NCBI GenBank assembly: GCA_027039465.1 | Contig: JALWEA010000418.1 | Location: forward strand, 5,446 to 28,989 | Direction: 5' to 3' | Length of the DNA stretch: 23,544 nucleotides | Origin: Calditrichia bacterium | GTDB lineage: Bacteria > Calditrichota > Calditrichia > Calditrichales > Calditrichaceae | Part shown: positions 1 to 7,817 of the stretch, one piece after another | Numbering within the stretch: position 1 is the stretch's first letter | Layout: each line of letters starts with the position of its first letter | Notes under the pieces: generated by a model | Told to the model about the DNA's origin: nothing | What the model saw: the letters and a program-made list of their open reading frames with translations, nothing else | Databases searched by the model: none | Position numbers and translations under genes: made by a program

Positions 1-827
1 GTCATGGGCCCCACTCCGCCCGGAACCGGAGTAATAGCCCGCACCTTGGGAAGCACTTTTTCGAAATCCACATCGCCGGTTAGAATATAACCTTTTTCAT
101 TATCAGCGTCAACGCGATTAATGCCCACATCAATTATCACGGCATTTTCTTTAACCATATCTGCGATGACAAATTTCGGCCGTCCCATAGCGGCTATAAT
201 TACGTCGGCACGCCGGGTGTGTTCCGCCAAATTTTCGGTACGACTGTGCACGACCGTCACCGTGGCATTTGCGTAATCATTCTTTTGCATGAGCAGATTG
301 GCCATAGGTTTGCCGACAATGTTACTACGGCCGATTACCACGGCGTGTTTGCCGTTCAGCGAAATCTGATAATATTTAAAGATTTCCATAATGCCGGCCG
401 GGGTGCATGGGAGAATGTACGGCTTACCGCTTACCAACAACCCCACATTGCGCGGATGAAAGCAGTCCACATCCTTATCGGGGTTGATCTTTTGAATGAC
501 TTTATTTTCATCAATATGTTCAGGAAGGGGTAATTGGACTAAAATCCCGTGTACCGACGGGTTTGTATTTAAATCGTCGATTATTTTCAAAAGGCGTTCT
601 TCCGAAGTCTCTTCCGGTAAATAAATGGTTTCGGAATCCATGCCCAGCTTTTTACTTGTTTTTTCTTTTCGTCCGACATAAACTTTGGAGGCAGGATCAT
701 TCCCGACCAATATTACAGTAAGCTTTGGCAGAATATGACGGGATTGTAAAACAGACAGGCCATCCCTTACTTTTTGGTAAATGTGTTCCGCTACCGGTTT
801 TCCTTTGAGCAATTTTTCTTCGTACAA
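1..827 (-). CDS. folD: FolD, methylenetetrahydrofolate dehydrogenase/cyclohydrolase (3' end cut by window edge)
   Basis: Bifunctional cytosolic enzyme that oxidises 5,10-methylene-THF to methenyl-THF and hydrolyses that to 10-formyl-THF. 275 complete codons are visible; the family usually has about 285-300 residues, so only the last few are missing beyond the edge. The N-terminal part reads VGNDPASKVYVGRKEK, with the family's catalytic Tyr50 and Lys54 at the usual positions. Later come DKDVDCFHP, the nucleotide-binding VVIGRSNIVGKP, VIIDVGIN, and the C-terminal signature TPVPGGVGPMT at the edge. No ATG fits. The chosen start is TTG at 827-825, because an in-frame stop lies just upstream and a GAGG ribosome-binding site (837-840) sits 9 nt before it. 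It lies downstream of rny but is separated from it by a 300 bp repeat-bearing gap. The function call is secure; the start is well supported. Confidence 0.96.
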   Translation of the reverse strand, partial: MYEEKLLKGKPVAEHIYQKVRDGLSVLQSRHILPKLTVILVGNDPASKVYVGRKEKTSKKLGMDSETIYLPEETSEERLLKIIDDLNTNPSVHGILVQLPLPEHIDENKVIQKINPDKDVDCFHPRNVGLLVSGKPYILPCTPAGIMEIFKYYQISLNGKHAVVIGRSNIVGKPMANLLMQKNDYANATVTVVHSRTENLAEHTRRADVIIAAMGRPKFVIADMVKENAVIIDVGINRVDADNEKGYILTGDVDFEKVLPKVRAITPVPGGVGPM

Positions 828-893
828 AGTCCCAGCCCTCGTTTTTTAGGTTACAGGTTTGTGGAGCTTTTGGTCGTGGAAGAGTGTTAAGTG

Positions 894-1072
894 AACGTTA
901 TTCGTATATCCGTTAATCGTATATTCGTTAAGTTTTGGTTATTCATCATTTTGTGCCCAAGTTCGGGAATCGGAGCAAAGTTCAAGTTTCGAGATGACTC
1001 TATAACCGTCACCCTAATCATGATACAAGCCATGATTAACGCTTAACGAATATACGAATATACGAATAACGT
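894..1072. repeat. Inverted-arm repeat locus A in the rny-folD gap
   Basis: The 305 bp between folD and rny holds no gene. Positions 896-932 are a run of degenerate 7-8 bp units (GTTATTCG, TATATCCG, TTAATCG, TATATTCG). Positions 1042-1071 are the reverse complement of that run minus one unit. They enclose about 110 bp that contain a perfect 8 bp stem (TAATCATG/CATGATTA, 1015-1038). The same arm sequence recurs at 15118-15391 and 20866-21968. The right arm is followed by a CTTAACCC-type module, as at the other loci. The function is unknown; it looks like a non-coding, possibly mobilised, intergenic repeat family. Confidence 0.75.
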
Positions 1073-1132
1073 TTTCCAAATAACTCTTAACCCATTTCTC
1101 TATTTACCAATTCAACTAATATCCGAAAAGAA

Positions 1133-2686
1133 TCAGGCAAAATCCAGCGCCCGGAACTCGCGGATTACCACGACTTTTACCTGACCCGGATAGCCGGAAT
1201 CGCTTTGGATTTTTTTGGCAATATCTTTTGCCAACATGTAACTGGAGGTATCATCCACTTTTTCATGATCCACAATGACGCGCACTTCTTTACCGGCCTG
1301 AATGGCATAAGCCGCTTTTACGCCTTCGAACGACATGGCGATATTTTCGAAGTTGGTCATTCGACTGACAAAATTCTCGATCACTTCCCGGCGTGCACCC
1401 GGACGCGAACGGCTGATGTCGTTGGCAATTTGCACCAGAATGGTGATGGGTGAAATGGCTTCCACGGCTCCATGGTGCCCGGCAATGGCATTCAGCACGA
1501 TGGGATTTTCACCGTATTTTTTGGCAATATCAAACCCCAACTGGGCATGATCGCCTTCCACGCTGCGGCGATCCAAGGCGCGGCCAATATCGTGCAACAG
1601 TCCGGCCCGACGTGCCAATTGCTCGTCTAATCCGAGTTCTGCCGCCATAATACCTGCAATGGTGGCAACTTCTTTACTATGCTGCAACACATTTTGTCCG
1701 TAACTGGTGCGGAAACGCAATTTTCCCAAAAGGTAAATCAATTCCGGATGCAGGCCGTGCAAACCGACATCAATAAGCGCCTGTTCGCCCAATTCACGCA
1801 GATATTCATCCATTTCCTGCACGGTTTTTTCATAGGTCTCTTCAATGCGCCCCGGGTGGATGCGTCCGTCATTGACTAGCTTTTCCATGGTCAAACGGGC
1901 CAGTTCCCGACGAAACGGATCATAGCCGCTTAAAATGACCGCTTCCGGTGTATCATCGACAATCACATCGATGCCGGTTACGATTTCAAAAGCACGAATA
2001 TTACGGCCTTCACGACCGATGATGCGCCCTTTCATTTCGTCGCTGGGTAATGTTACAATGGAAACCGTGGATTCGATGGCGTGATCCGAAGCCGTTTGCT
2101 GCATGGCCGAGATAACCACATCCTTAGCCTTGCTCTGGGCCTCTTTCTGCGCTTCGTCAATGATCTTGTAAACCAAACCGGCCGCTTCTTTTTTGGCGGT
2201 ATCAATCAGGTTGTCCATTAACAGCTTTTTGGCTTCTTCACGCGTTAAACCGGCAATGGTTTCCAATTTGCGGTTCTGCTCATCCAAAAGCGCTTCTAAT
2301 TTTTCCTGTTTAATGTTCAGTTGATTTTCTTTGTTTTTCAGCTCACGTTCCTGAATAAACAAATCGCGTTCTTTTTTGCGGATCAAATCAACTTTACGAT
2401 CCAGATTGTTCTCGCGTGTATTTAAATCGCTTTCCAGCTTATGTAGCGATTTTTTTCTGGATTCGAATTCTTCTTCCAGATGTTGTTTCATCTGAAAGAT
2501 TTCGTCTTCGGCTTCTAATAATTTTTCTTTCTTTTCATTTTCCGCTTCGTCTTTTGCAGATTCAATAATCTCCTGACTTTTCTTCTTCACTGCCGCCAGG
2601 CTATTTTTACCCAACCACGAATTTAAAAACCAGCCGAGACTAAAAGAAAGAACCGCAAGCAGAATCAATATTAATACAATCGTCAC
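1133..2686 (-). CDS. rny: Ribonuclease Y
   Basis: Membrane-anchored endoribonuclease that starts decay of many mRNAs. The 517 residues match the usual ~520. In order: a transmembrane helix (about residues 3-20); a long charged coiled coil (about 30-200); a KH RNA-binding domain with the loop GREG at 224-227 inside KGRIIGREGRNIRAFE; and an HD metal-dependent phosphohydrolase domain with HD at 365-366, HH at 404-405 and a conserved D in ANDISRSRPGARRE (about 423). The protein ends VVIREFRALDFA, a typical RNase Y C terminus. HDIGRA replaces the commoner HDIGKA, a conservative change. The start is GTG at 2686, with AAGGAGG 7 nt upstream. It lies just after the 6S RNA gene and zapA, and a short TTCCTT/AAGGAA hairpin (2707-2722) sits in its leader. 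Confidence 0.97.
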   Translation of the reverse strand: MTIVLILILLAVLSFSLGWFLNSWLGKNSLAAVKKKSQEIIESAKDEAENEKKEKLLEAEDEIFQMKQHLEEEFESRKKSLHKLESDLNTRENNLDRKVDLIRKKERDLFIQERELKNKENQLNIKQEKLEALLDEQNRKLETIAGLTREEAKKLLMDNLIDTAKKEAAGLVYKIIDEAQKEAQSKAKDVVISAMQQTASDHAIESTVSIVTLPSDEMKGRIIGREGRNIRAFEIVTGIDVIVDDTPEAVILSGYDPFRRELARLTMEKLVNDGRIHPGRIEETYEKTVQEMDEYLRELGEQALIDVGLHGLHPELIYLLGKLRFRTSYGQNVLQHSKEVATIAGIMAAELGLDEQLARRAGLLHDIGRALDRRSVEGDHAQLGFDIAKKYGENPIVLNAIAGHHGAVEAISPITILVQIANDISRSRPGARREVIENFVSRMTNFENIAMSFEGVKAAYAIQAGKEVRVIVDHEKVDDTSSYMLAKDIAKKIQSDSGYPGQVKVVVIREFRALDFA

Positions 2687-2736
2687 CTTTCAACCTCCTT
2701 TTTCGCTTCCTTCAAGAAGGAATCCGTAAACAAAAA

Positions 2737-2921
2737 AGCCCTGCCTCTTTACCGGACTACTCATAGAACCTTATTATCAGCACAGTGGGCACCTCCTGAG
2801 CGGGTCATGCTTCCTCTGCATTCCGCCAAGGCGGAACCGGGGCTTGCAATCAACGCCCAGAGACCAGTTCCCTGTTTTGATGGTGTTGGTCCTATTTAGT
2901 CCCGCGTAAGGAGACAGGGCT
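2737..2921 (-). ncRNA. ssrS: 6S RNA (SsrS), regulator of RNA polymerase
   Basis: 6S RNA mimics an open promoter and sequesters housekeeping-sigma RNA polymerase. On the minus strand the ~185 nt begin AGCCCTG-TCTC-C-TTAC and end GTAA-A-GAGG-CAGGGCT. These ends pair as a 7 bp stem followed by further 3 and 4 bp stems, giving the expected closing stem. Inside are TGGGC/GCCCA and an apical TTCCGCC/GGCGGAA hairpin, so the whole folds as an irregular rod. The transcript end runs directly into six T residues, which resembles a factor-independent terminator. Location supports the call: 6S RNA is often next to zapA, and here it lies between zapA and rny. The exact 5' end is inferred from pairing, and no clear promoter is visible; covariance-model confirmation was not possible here. 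Confidence 0.85.
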
Positions 2922-2927
2922 AAATAG

Positions 2928-2998
2928 CAATTGGACATCTGACTGATTGCTATCAGTCAGATGACAATTGGTCCGGGGACTGATAGCTATCAGTCCCC
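2928..2998. repeat. Two adjacent palindromes with a shared core between zapA and 6S RNA
   Basis: Positions 2936-2963 are CATCTGACTGAT-TGCT-ATCAGTCAGATG, a perfect 12 bp stem that can be extended outward by CAATTG on each side (2928-2933 and 2965-2970). Positions 2975-2998 are a perfect 24 bp palindrome whose halves are GGGGACTGATAG and CTATCAGTCCCC. Both share the core ACTGATAGCWATCAGT. Neither is followed by a T-run on the minus strand, so neither looks like a standard terminator. They may be RNA processing sites, a protein-binding site or members of a small palindromic repeat family. Confidence 0.8.
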
Positions 2999-3016
2999 AA
3001 AAAGGAAAAGAACAAT

Positions 3017-3304
3017 CTATTCTTCCAAAACTTCGGCCAGTTCCCTATTTAATCGTTTCGCTTCTTCATCTAATTGATCCAATAGCTTCTGCCGATACAA
3101 TCGCTCCTGAAATAACTCTTCCGTGATATTTAAGGCAGCTAAAATCGCCACTTTAGCTGTCGATTTAATTGAATGATGTTTATCAATTGCTCGCATTTTT
3201 TCATCAATATATTGAGCGATTTCTTTCACGTAGTTTTCATCACTATCCGAGACCAAAGTGTATTCCGAACCGAATATGTTCACACGAATCTGGCCTGCAG
3301 CCAT
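3017..3304 (-). CDS. zapA: Cell division protein ZapA
   Basis: Small cytosolic protein that bundles FtsZ filaments and stabilises the division ring. The 95 residues match the family. The N-terminal head reads IRVNIFGSEYTLVS, followed by YVKEIAQYIDEKMRAI, the conserved ZapA pattern of IxGxxYxL and IAxYxDxKM. The C-terminal half (about residues 55-95) is an alpha-helical, charged coiled coil used for dimerisation and tetramerisation. It starts 44 nt after the preceding coiled-coil gene and is followed by two strong palindromes and the 6S RNA gene. The ribosome-binding site (AAAGAAG) is weak. The call rests on sequence pattern, length and gene order. Confidence 0.93.
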   Translation of the reverse strand: MAAGQIRVNIFGSEYTLVSDSDENYVKEIAQYIDEKMRAIDKHHSIKSTAKVAILAALNITEELFQERLYRQKLLDQLDEEAKRLNRELAEVLEE

Positions 3305-3348
3305 TTTTTACTTCTTTTCCTTTTTAAGCTTTTTCAACACCAAATCGT

Positions 3349-3618
3349 TTAGTTAGTTAGTTTTTCTAACTCAGCGATCAACTTAGTAAGGCGTTGTTTG
3401 ATTTTTTCTTTTTCCGATTTCAACTTTTCATTTTCAGCCATCAATTTCTGCAATCGTCCGTCGCTCGTCTCTTTGTCTGAATTTTCGGTTTGCTGCAACC
3501 GATTCTTTAGTGCTTTATTTTCCTGAATCAACTGATAATTTCTAAAGCGCAGCTCCCGATATCTTTCAACAACCCGTTGAACGGTTTCCCTTAAATGATC
3601 AAAATTTTCAAGATTCAT
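3349..3618 (-). CDS. Small coiled-coil protein between pheT and zapA
   Basis: 89 residues, almost entirely predicted coiled coil: heptad-like leucine and isoleucine spacing runs from about residue 20 to the end, for example in KLMAENEKLKSEKEKIKQRL. A short polar break, ENSDKETSDG (about 45-54), separates two helices. There is no signal peptide or membrane segment. Its start lies only 3 nt after the pheT stop, so translation is probably coupled. The position directly before zapA and the ZapB-like architecture suggest a division-ring partner, but this is inferred from context; I cannot show homology to ZapB. It is surely a real gene, given the tight packing and the single long frame. Confidence 0.85.
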   Translation of the reverse strand: MNLENFDHLRETVQRVVERYRELRFRNYQLIQENKALKNRLQQTENSDKETSDGRLQKLMAENEKLKSEKEKIKQRLTKLIAELEKLTN

Positions 3619-3621
3619 TCC

Positions 3622-6006
3622 TTACTTCCGTAAGCTGGCTGAAAAATGTTTTGTTGTTTTATTAATTATTTGCCGGAAGTATTTATCTACTTCCCGATCG
3701 CTAAGTGTTCGTTCCGCGGATTGATAACGCAAACGTAAGCCAAGGCTGCGTTTCCCGGCAGGAATCTTGTCGCCCTGGTAAACGTCAAAGATATCCACGG
3801 ATTGTAACAGGGAACCTCCATTTTTTTTCACAAATTCGACCACATCAGCCGCCGTAATTCCTTCATCCAGCAATAAGGCGATATCCCGTTCGGAATAAGG
3901 AAATTTGGGAATCGGCTGATATTGTCTTTCAAAGAGCACGTGTTTCGTTAAAACATCCACGTTTAATTCAAAAGCAAACACCGGATGTTCAATATCGAAC
4001 ACCGCACAAACATCGGGATGAATCCGTCCGCCAACGCCAAGGAGTTCATCACCCGATTGAATGGCTATGGTTTCTTCCGGTGTCATGTACTTTGATTTAT
4101 CATATAAAATTATTTGGTAGTTGTCAAGAAATATTTTACGCAAAAAAGTTTCCAAATATCCCTTAATATCATAAAAATCAACCCATTGCTCCGAAACATT
4201 CCAGGCCGGCAAATAACGATTTCCGGTAATAACAACGGCCAAAGAATAGGGTTGGGTCGGAATGTTCTTTCCGTCAAAATGCGTAAAAATTCGCCCGATT
4301 TCAAAAAAACGCAAATTGCGGTTATTGCGATTGAGATTGTGACTGACCGCTTTCAACATCCCGGCCAATAACGAAGGCCGCATAAAGGCCATGTCGTCGC
4401 TCACGGGATTCTTGATCTTAATCGGTTCTTCGCTCGCAAAAGCAAACGCTTCTTCCTTTTTGACCATACTCTGCGTGAAAATTTCCTGCAACCCTAAGGC
4501 CAGTAACTCTTCGCGGAAAAAACGCATTTGTCGTTCATGTTCCGAAATAGGCATATCGTAGGGAATGGTAGCGCGGTCATGCGCGGGTAAATTGGAATAA
4601 CCTGTCAGACGCGCCACTTCCTCGGCCAAATCTTCTACAATGGACAAATCATGGCGGAAAGTAGGAACGATCACGCGATCACCCTTAACCTGCAACTGAA
4701 TGGAAAGCAGCTTTTGACGAATGGCTTCCTTGTCAAAATCCGTTCCTAAAATCCGGTTAATACGCTCCGTGTTCAAAGGTATCTCATTTTGTTTGATCGG
4801 CTGAGGATAAACGTCATAAATGCCTTGCACCACTTCTCCGTCGGCCAACTCAACCATTAATTGAGCCGCCCGATCAATAGCCCGAACTACATTTTCCGGA
4901 TCCGTACCGCGTTCGAAACGTTGGGAAGCGTCCGTACTCAGGCCCAATCGTTTGGAAGCGGTTGCAATGCGTTCCGGCTTAAAATAGGCGCTTTCCAGAA
5001 AAATATTTTGCGTACTGTCGGAAACTTCCGAGTTTTGCCCGCCCATAATACCGCCGATGGCTACCGCTTTCTCCGCATCGCAAATCATAACCGTATTTTC
5101 GGGCAAAATCCGCTCTTTGTCATCGAGAGTAACAAAACGTTCGCCAGGCTTACTGGCGCGCACATGAATTTCCGGCCCGCTTAAAGTCGCCAAATCAAAG
5201 GCATGCAACGGATGCCCCAATTCCATCAAAACATAATTGGTAATATCCACGATATTATTAATCGGTCTCAAACCGACGGCTTCCAATTTTTGCTGCATCC
5301 ACTCCGGACTCGGCGCAATTTTCACATTGCGAATAATGCGTCCGGCATAACGCGGGCAGCCTTCGGTATCATGAATCTCAATTTTCACCAAATCTTCAAC
5401 GCGTTCGGAAGAGGCTTCTTCCACCTTTACTTGAATCGGTTTTAACGGATTGCCCGTTAACGCCGCCACCTCGCGGGCGATACCGTAAACGCTCAGGCAA
5501 TCGCCGCGGTTGGGAGTAATGGCAATATCGAAGATCCAATCCTGATATTCTTCTTCAAGCAAACGGTAAACATCTGCGCCGAGCGGATATTCCTTGTCGA
5601 AGGCCCAAATACCGTCCGAGTGCGCTTCGAGCCCCAACTCTTCTTTGGAGCATATCATACCAAACGATTCTACGCCGCGAATCTTGGCTTTCTTCAATTT
5701 AATACCGATCGGTAACTGCGCCCCGACCTTAGCAAACGGAACATATTGTCCCTGCTTTACATTGGGCGCCCCGCAAATGACCTGATAGGTGCCTTCGTCG
5801 GTTTTAACTTCACATACCGACAATTTATCGGCATTGGGATGTTTTTCGGCCTTGTTCACATAACCGACAACCACATCGGTAAACGGTTTTATGCGCGGCT
5901 CCACTTCTTCCACTTCCAAACCGGCTTCGGTCAACATACCGGCCAGTTCGGCGGGCGTCTCCTTAAAATCAACAAATTCTTTTAACCAACGATACGTTAC
6001 TTTCAT
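3622..6006 (-). CDS. pheT: Phenylalanyl-tRNA synthetase beta subunit
   Basis: Beta chain of the (alpha-beta)2 enzyme that charges tRNA-Phe. The 794 residues match the bacterial form. In order: an N-terminal tRNA-binding EMAP/OB-fold domain (about residues 40-150, containing HPNADKLSVCEV); the B3/B4 editing region (about 205-385, with GLRPINNIVDITNYVLMELG and HPLHAFD); B5 (about 405-475); a catalytic-like core (about 480-690, with FFEIGRIF); and a C-terminal anticodon-binding FDX-ACB domain in the last 95 residues (starting near KFPYSERDIALL). It begins with ATG 13 nt after the pheS stop, so pheS and pheT are co-transcribed. No anomalies were seen. Confidence 0.98.
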   Translation of the reverse strand: MKVTYRWLKEFVDFKETPAELAGMLTEAGLEVEEVEPRIKPFTDVVVGYVNKAEKHPNADKLSVCEVKTDEGTYQVICGAPNVKQGQYVPFAKVGAQLPIGIKLKKAKIRGVESFGMICSKEELGLEAHSDGIWAFDKEYPLGADVYRLLEEEYQDWIFDIAITPNRGDCLSVYGIAREVAALTGNPLKPIQVKVEEASSERVEDLVKIEIHDTEGCPRYAGRIIRNVKIAPSPEWMQQKLEAVGLRPINNIVDITNYVLMELGHPLHAFDLATLSGPEIHVRASKPGERFVTLDDKERILPENTVMICDAEKAVAIGGIMGGQNSEVSDSTQNIFLESAYFKPERIATASKRLGLSTDASQRFERGTDPENVVRAIDRAAQLMVELADGEVVQGIYDVYPQPIKQNEIPLNTERINRILGTDFDKEAIRQKLLSIQLQVKGDRVIVPTFRHDLSIVEDLAEEVARLTGYSNLPAHDRATIPYDMPISEHERQMRFFREELLALGLQEIFTQSMVKKEEAFAFASEEPIKIKNPVSDDMAFMRPSLLAGMLKAVSHNLNRNNRNLRFFEIGRIFTHFDGKNIPTQPYSLAVVITGNRYLPAWNVSEQWVDFYDIKGYLETFLRKIFLDNYQIILYDKSKYMTPEETIAIQSGDELLGVGGRIHPDVCAVFDIEHPVFAFELNVDVLTKHVLFERQYQPIPKFPYSERDIALLLDEGITAADVVEFVKKNGGSLLQSVDIFDVYQGDKIPAGKRSLGLRLRYQSAERTLSDREVDKYFRQIINKTTKHFSASLRK

Positions 6007-6019
6007 TGCTTTTCCACAT

Positions 6020-7027
6020 TCAAAATTGGTTTAAAAATCGAACATCATTTTCAAAAAAGATTCGAATATCATCAATCGCGTATTTAATCATGGCAATGCG
6101 ATCGATGCCCATACCAAAGGCGTACCCGGTATATTTTTCAGGATCGACCCCGGCAGCTTTAAACACATTGGGATGCACCATGCCCGCACCGGAAATTTCC
6201 ATCCAACCCGTATTTTTACAAACCCGGCACCCCTTGCCTCCGCAAAATACGCAACTGAAATCGTATTCCGCACTTGGCTCGGTGAACGGGAAGAAACTAG
6301 GACGGAAGCGCACCTTAACATCCTTACCGAACATGCGATGTGCAAATGCCTGAATCACACCTTTTAAATCGGCAAAGGTGATTCCTTCGTCCACTACCAA
6401 TCCTTCCACCTGATGAAAAAACGGCGAATGACTGGCATCCGGTGTATCCCTGCGATACACACGCCCCGGAGCGATCATTTGAATGGGCGGCTTCTGGCGC
6501 TTCATCACACGAATTTGTACCGGTGAGGTATGGGTTCGCAAAAGAATGTCGTCCGTAATGTATAAGGTGTCCTGCATGTCGCGGGCGGGATGGGTTTTGG
6601 GAATATTGAGCGCTTCGAAATTGTAAAAATCATTTTCAATTTCCGGCCCGTCTTCGATGCTAAATCCCAAGCCTCTGAAAATATCTTTGATTTCATCGGC
6701 CACTTTTAACAACGGATGACGACCGCCCGCAAACGGCTTGCGACCAGGCAGCGTCAAGTCTAGGCGGTGGCCCTTTTCCTCGGCGCGTTTAAAACGATTC
6801 AGCAATTCCTGATACTGCGCTTCCAACTCTTTTTTGAGTTCGTTAAGCGCTTTGCCAAACAAAGGGCGCTCTTCCTTGGGCAATTCCCCCATGCGATCAA
6901 AAGCCGACGAAATAAGTCCTTTACGCCCTAAAAATTTTACGCGAAAAGGCTCCAAATCCTTTAAAGATTTAATCGCTTTGGAATCTTGTAAAAATTCGGC
7001 GCGAATCTTTTCGATAATCTCATTCAT
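6020..7027 (-). CDS. pheS: Phenylalanyl-tRNA synthetase alpha subunit
   Basis: Catalytic chain of PheRS, a class II synthetase. The 335 residues match the family (~330-350). An N-terminal coiled coil (about residues 1-90) that contacts tRNA precedes the catalytic domain. Motif 2 is in GRVYRRDTPDASHSPFFHQVEG (about 188-209, the ATP and Phe site) and motif 3 in GMGIDRIAMIKY (about 305-316). Four cysteines (Cys259, 262, 267, 270) in CVFCGGKGCRVC form a knuckle-like cluster, as seen in many bacterial PheS. The start ATG is at 7027. A hairpin terminator lies between rplT and this gene, so pheST may be partly uncoupled from the upstream ribosomal genes. Confidence 0.98.
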   Translation of the reverse strand: MNEIIEKIRAEFLQDSKAIKSLKDLEPFRVKFLGRKGLISSAFDRMGELPKEERPLFGKALNELKKELEAQYQELLNRFKRAEEKGHRLDLTLPGRKPFAGGRHPLLKVADEIKDIFRGLGFSIEDGPEIENDFYNFEALNIPKTHPARDMQDTLYITDDILLRTHTSPVQIRVMKRQKPPIQMIAPGRVYRRDTPDASHSPFFHQVEGLVVDEGITFADLKGVIQAFAHRMFGKDVKVRFRPSFFPFTEPSAEYDFSCVFCGGKGCRVCKNTGWMEISGAGMVHPNVFKAAGVDPEKYTGYAFGMGIDRIAMIKYAIDDIRIFFENDVRFLNQF

Positions 7028-7090
7028 TGTTCAACTGCCTACATTTGAGTTTAAGAAAGAATACCGATGTATTCTTCAATTCGGATAGGA

Positions 7091-7127
7091 ATAAAAAAAG
7101 GAAGGCCATGGAATGCACCTCCCTTTT
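7091..7127 (-). terminator. Hairpin terminator or attenuator between rplT and pheS
   Basis: On the minus strand AAAAGGGAGG pairs with CCTTCCTTTT (9 of 10 positions) across a 12 nt loop and continues into a run of T residues. It lies 27 nt after the rplT stop and 64 nt before the pheS start. It could reduce read-through from the infC-rpmI-rplT genes into pheST. No separate pheS promoter is evident after it. Confidence 0.65.
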
Positions 7128-7154
7128 AAATTGAATTCATCGTTTACATGATAT

Positions 7155-7502
7155 TTACGCAGTTACCTGTTTTACCAGTTCTGAAAATCCTTCGGGATTA
7201 TGAACAGCCATATCGGCCAAAACCTTACGATCAAGGGCGACATTGGCTTGTTTTAATTTATTCATGAAAACAGAATATGAAATTCCGTTCAAACGACAGG
7301 CGGCATTGATGCGCGTAATCCACAAACTGCGGAAGGTGCGTTTTTTAGCCCGACGATCGCGATAGGCGTATTGCCAACCTTTTTCCACCTGATCTTTGGC
7401 GGTCTTGTACAAACGGCCTTTACCCAAACGGTAGCCTTTGGCCGCCTTCAGTACTTTTTTTCTCCTTTTACGAGCAGCTACGTTATTTTTTGCACGTGGC
7501 AT
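7155..7502 (-). CDS. rplT: 50S ribosomal protein L20
   Basis: Binds 23S rRNA early in 50S assembly; in other bacteria it also represses its own operon. The 115 residues match the usual ~115-120. The N terminus (MPRAKNNVAARKRRKKVL) is the basic extension that threads into rRNA. It is followed by KAAKGYRLGKGRLYKTA, YAYRDRRAKKRTFRSLWI and TRINAACRLNGISYSVFMN, all family signatures. The start ATG has a TAGGAGAT ribosome-binding site. It follows rpmI after 104 nt that contain a long-range stem. Confidence 0.98.
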   Translation of the reverse strand: MPRAKNNVAARKRRKKVLKAAKGYRLGKGRLYKTAKDQVEKGWQYAYRDRRAKKRTFRSLWITRINAACRLNGISYSVFMNKLKQANVALDRKVLADMAVHNPEGFSELVKQVTA

Positions 7503-7531
7503 TTTTATCTCCTACTGTTTTTCATTCATTA

Positions 7532-7604
7532 AAGATTAAGAGCTAAATACAAACTCCCGATCAACTATTAAAACGACAATCGAACGCTTCAGCTATTTAA
7601 TCTT
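7532..7604 (-). promoter_or_regulatory. Candidate structured leader between rpmI and rplT
   Basis: On the transcript, AAGATTAA-AT-AGCT just after the rpmI stop can pair with AGCT-C-TTAATCTT about 50 nt later, close to the rplT ribosome-binding site. The loop region is about 45 nt. L20 autoregulates through leader or intercistronic RNA in model bacteria, so this could be such a target. It does not obviously match a described L20 leader. Confidence 0.4.
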
Positions 7605-7606
7605 TC

Positions 7607-7801
7607 TTAGGCAAGAATCATACGTTTTACGCGTTTGGCATCCGCTTCGGAAACCATGGATTCTTTGCGCAGATTACGTTTTCTTTTCGCGCTTTTCTTG
7701 GTCAAAATATGGCTGTGGTAAGCGCTGTGTCTTTTTATTTTTCCGCTTGCGGTTACACGAAACCGTTTTTTTGCTCCACGGTTTGATTTCATTTTAGGCA
7801 T
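7607..7801 (-). CDS. rpmI: 50S ribosomal protein L35
   Basis: Small basic 50S protein that is nearly always encoded between infC and rplT, as here. The 64 residues begin MPKMKSNRGAKKRF, the family N terminus, followed by KIKRHSAYHSHILTKKSAKRKRNL and a C-terminal VKRMILA. A longer frame could begin at a GTG at 7810, but that GTG overlaps the AAAGGGG ribosome-binding site. The ATG at 7801 gives the standard MPK start with 8 nt spacing and is preferred. The stop of infC lies 16 nt upstream, so the two are co-transcribed. Confidence 0.96.
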   Translation of the reverse strand: MPKMKSNRGAKKRFRVTASGKIKRHSAYHSHILTKKSAKRKRNLRKESMVSEADAKRVKRMILA

Positions 7802-7817
7802 TCTATTCACCCCTTTC

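Noticed and set aside
896..1071. CRISPR array from repeated CGTTATTCG-like units.
   Set aside because: Units are 7-8 bp, degenerate and contiguous, without regular unique spacers, and no cas genes are near.
7802..7810. GTG start for rpmI.
   Set aside because: It overlaps the Shine-Dalgarno sequence; the standard MPK start at 7801 fits the L35 family.
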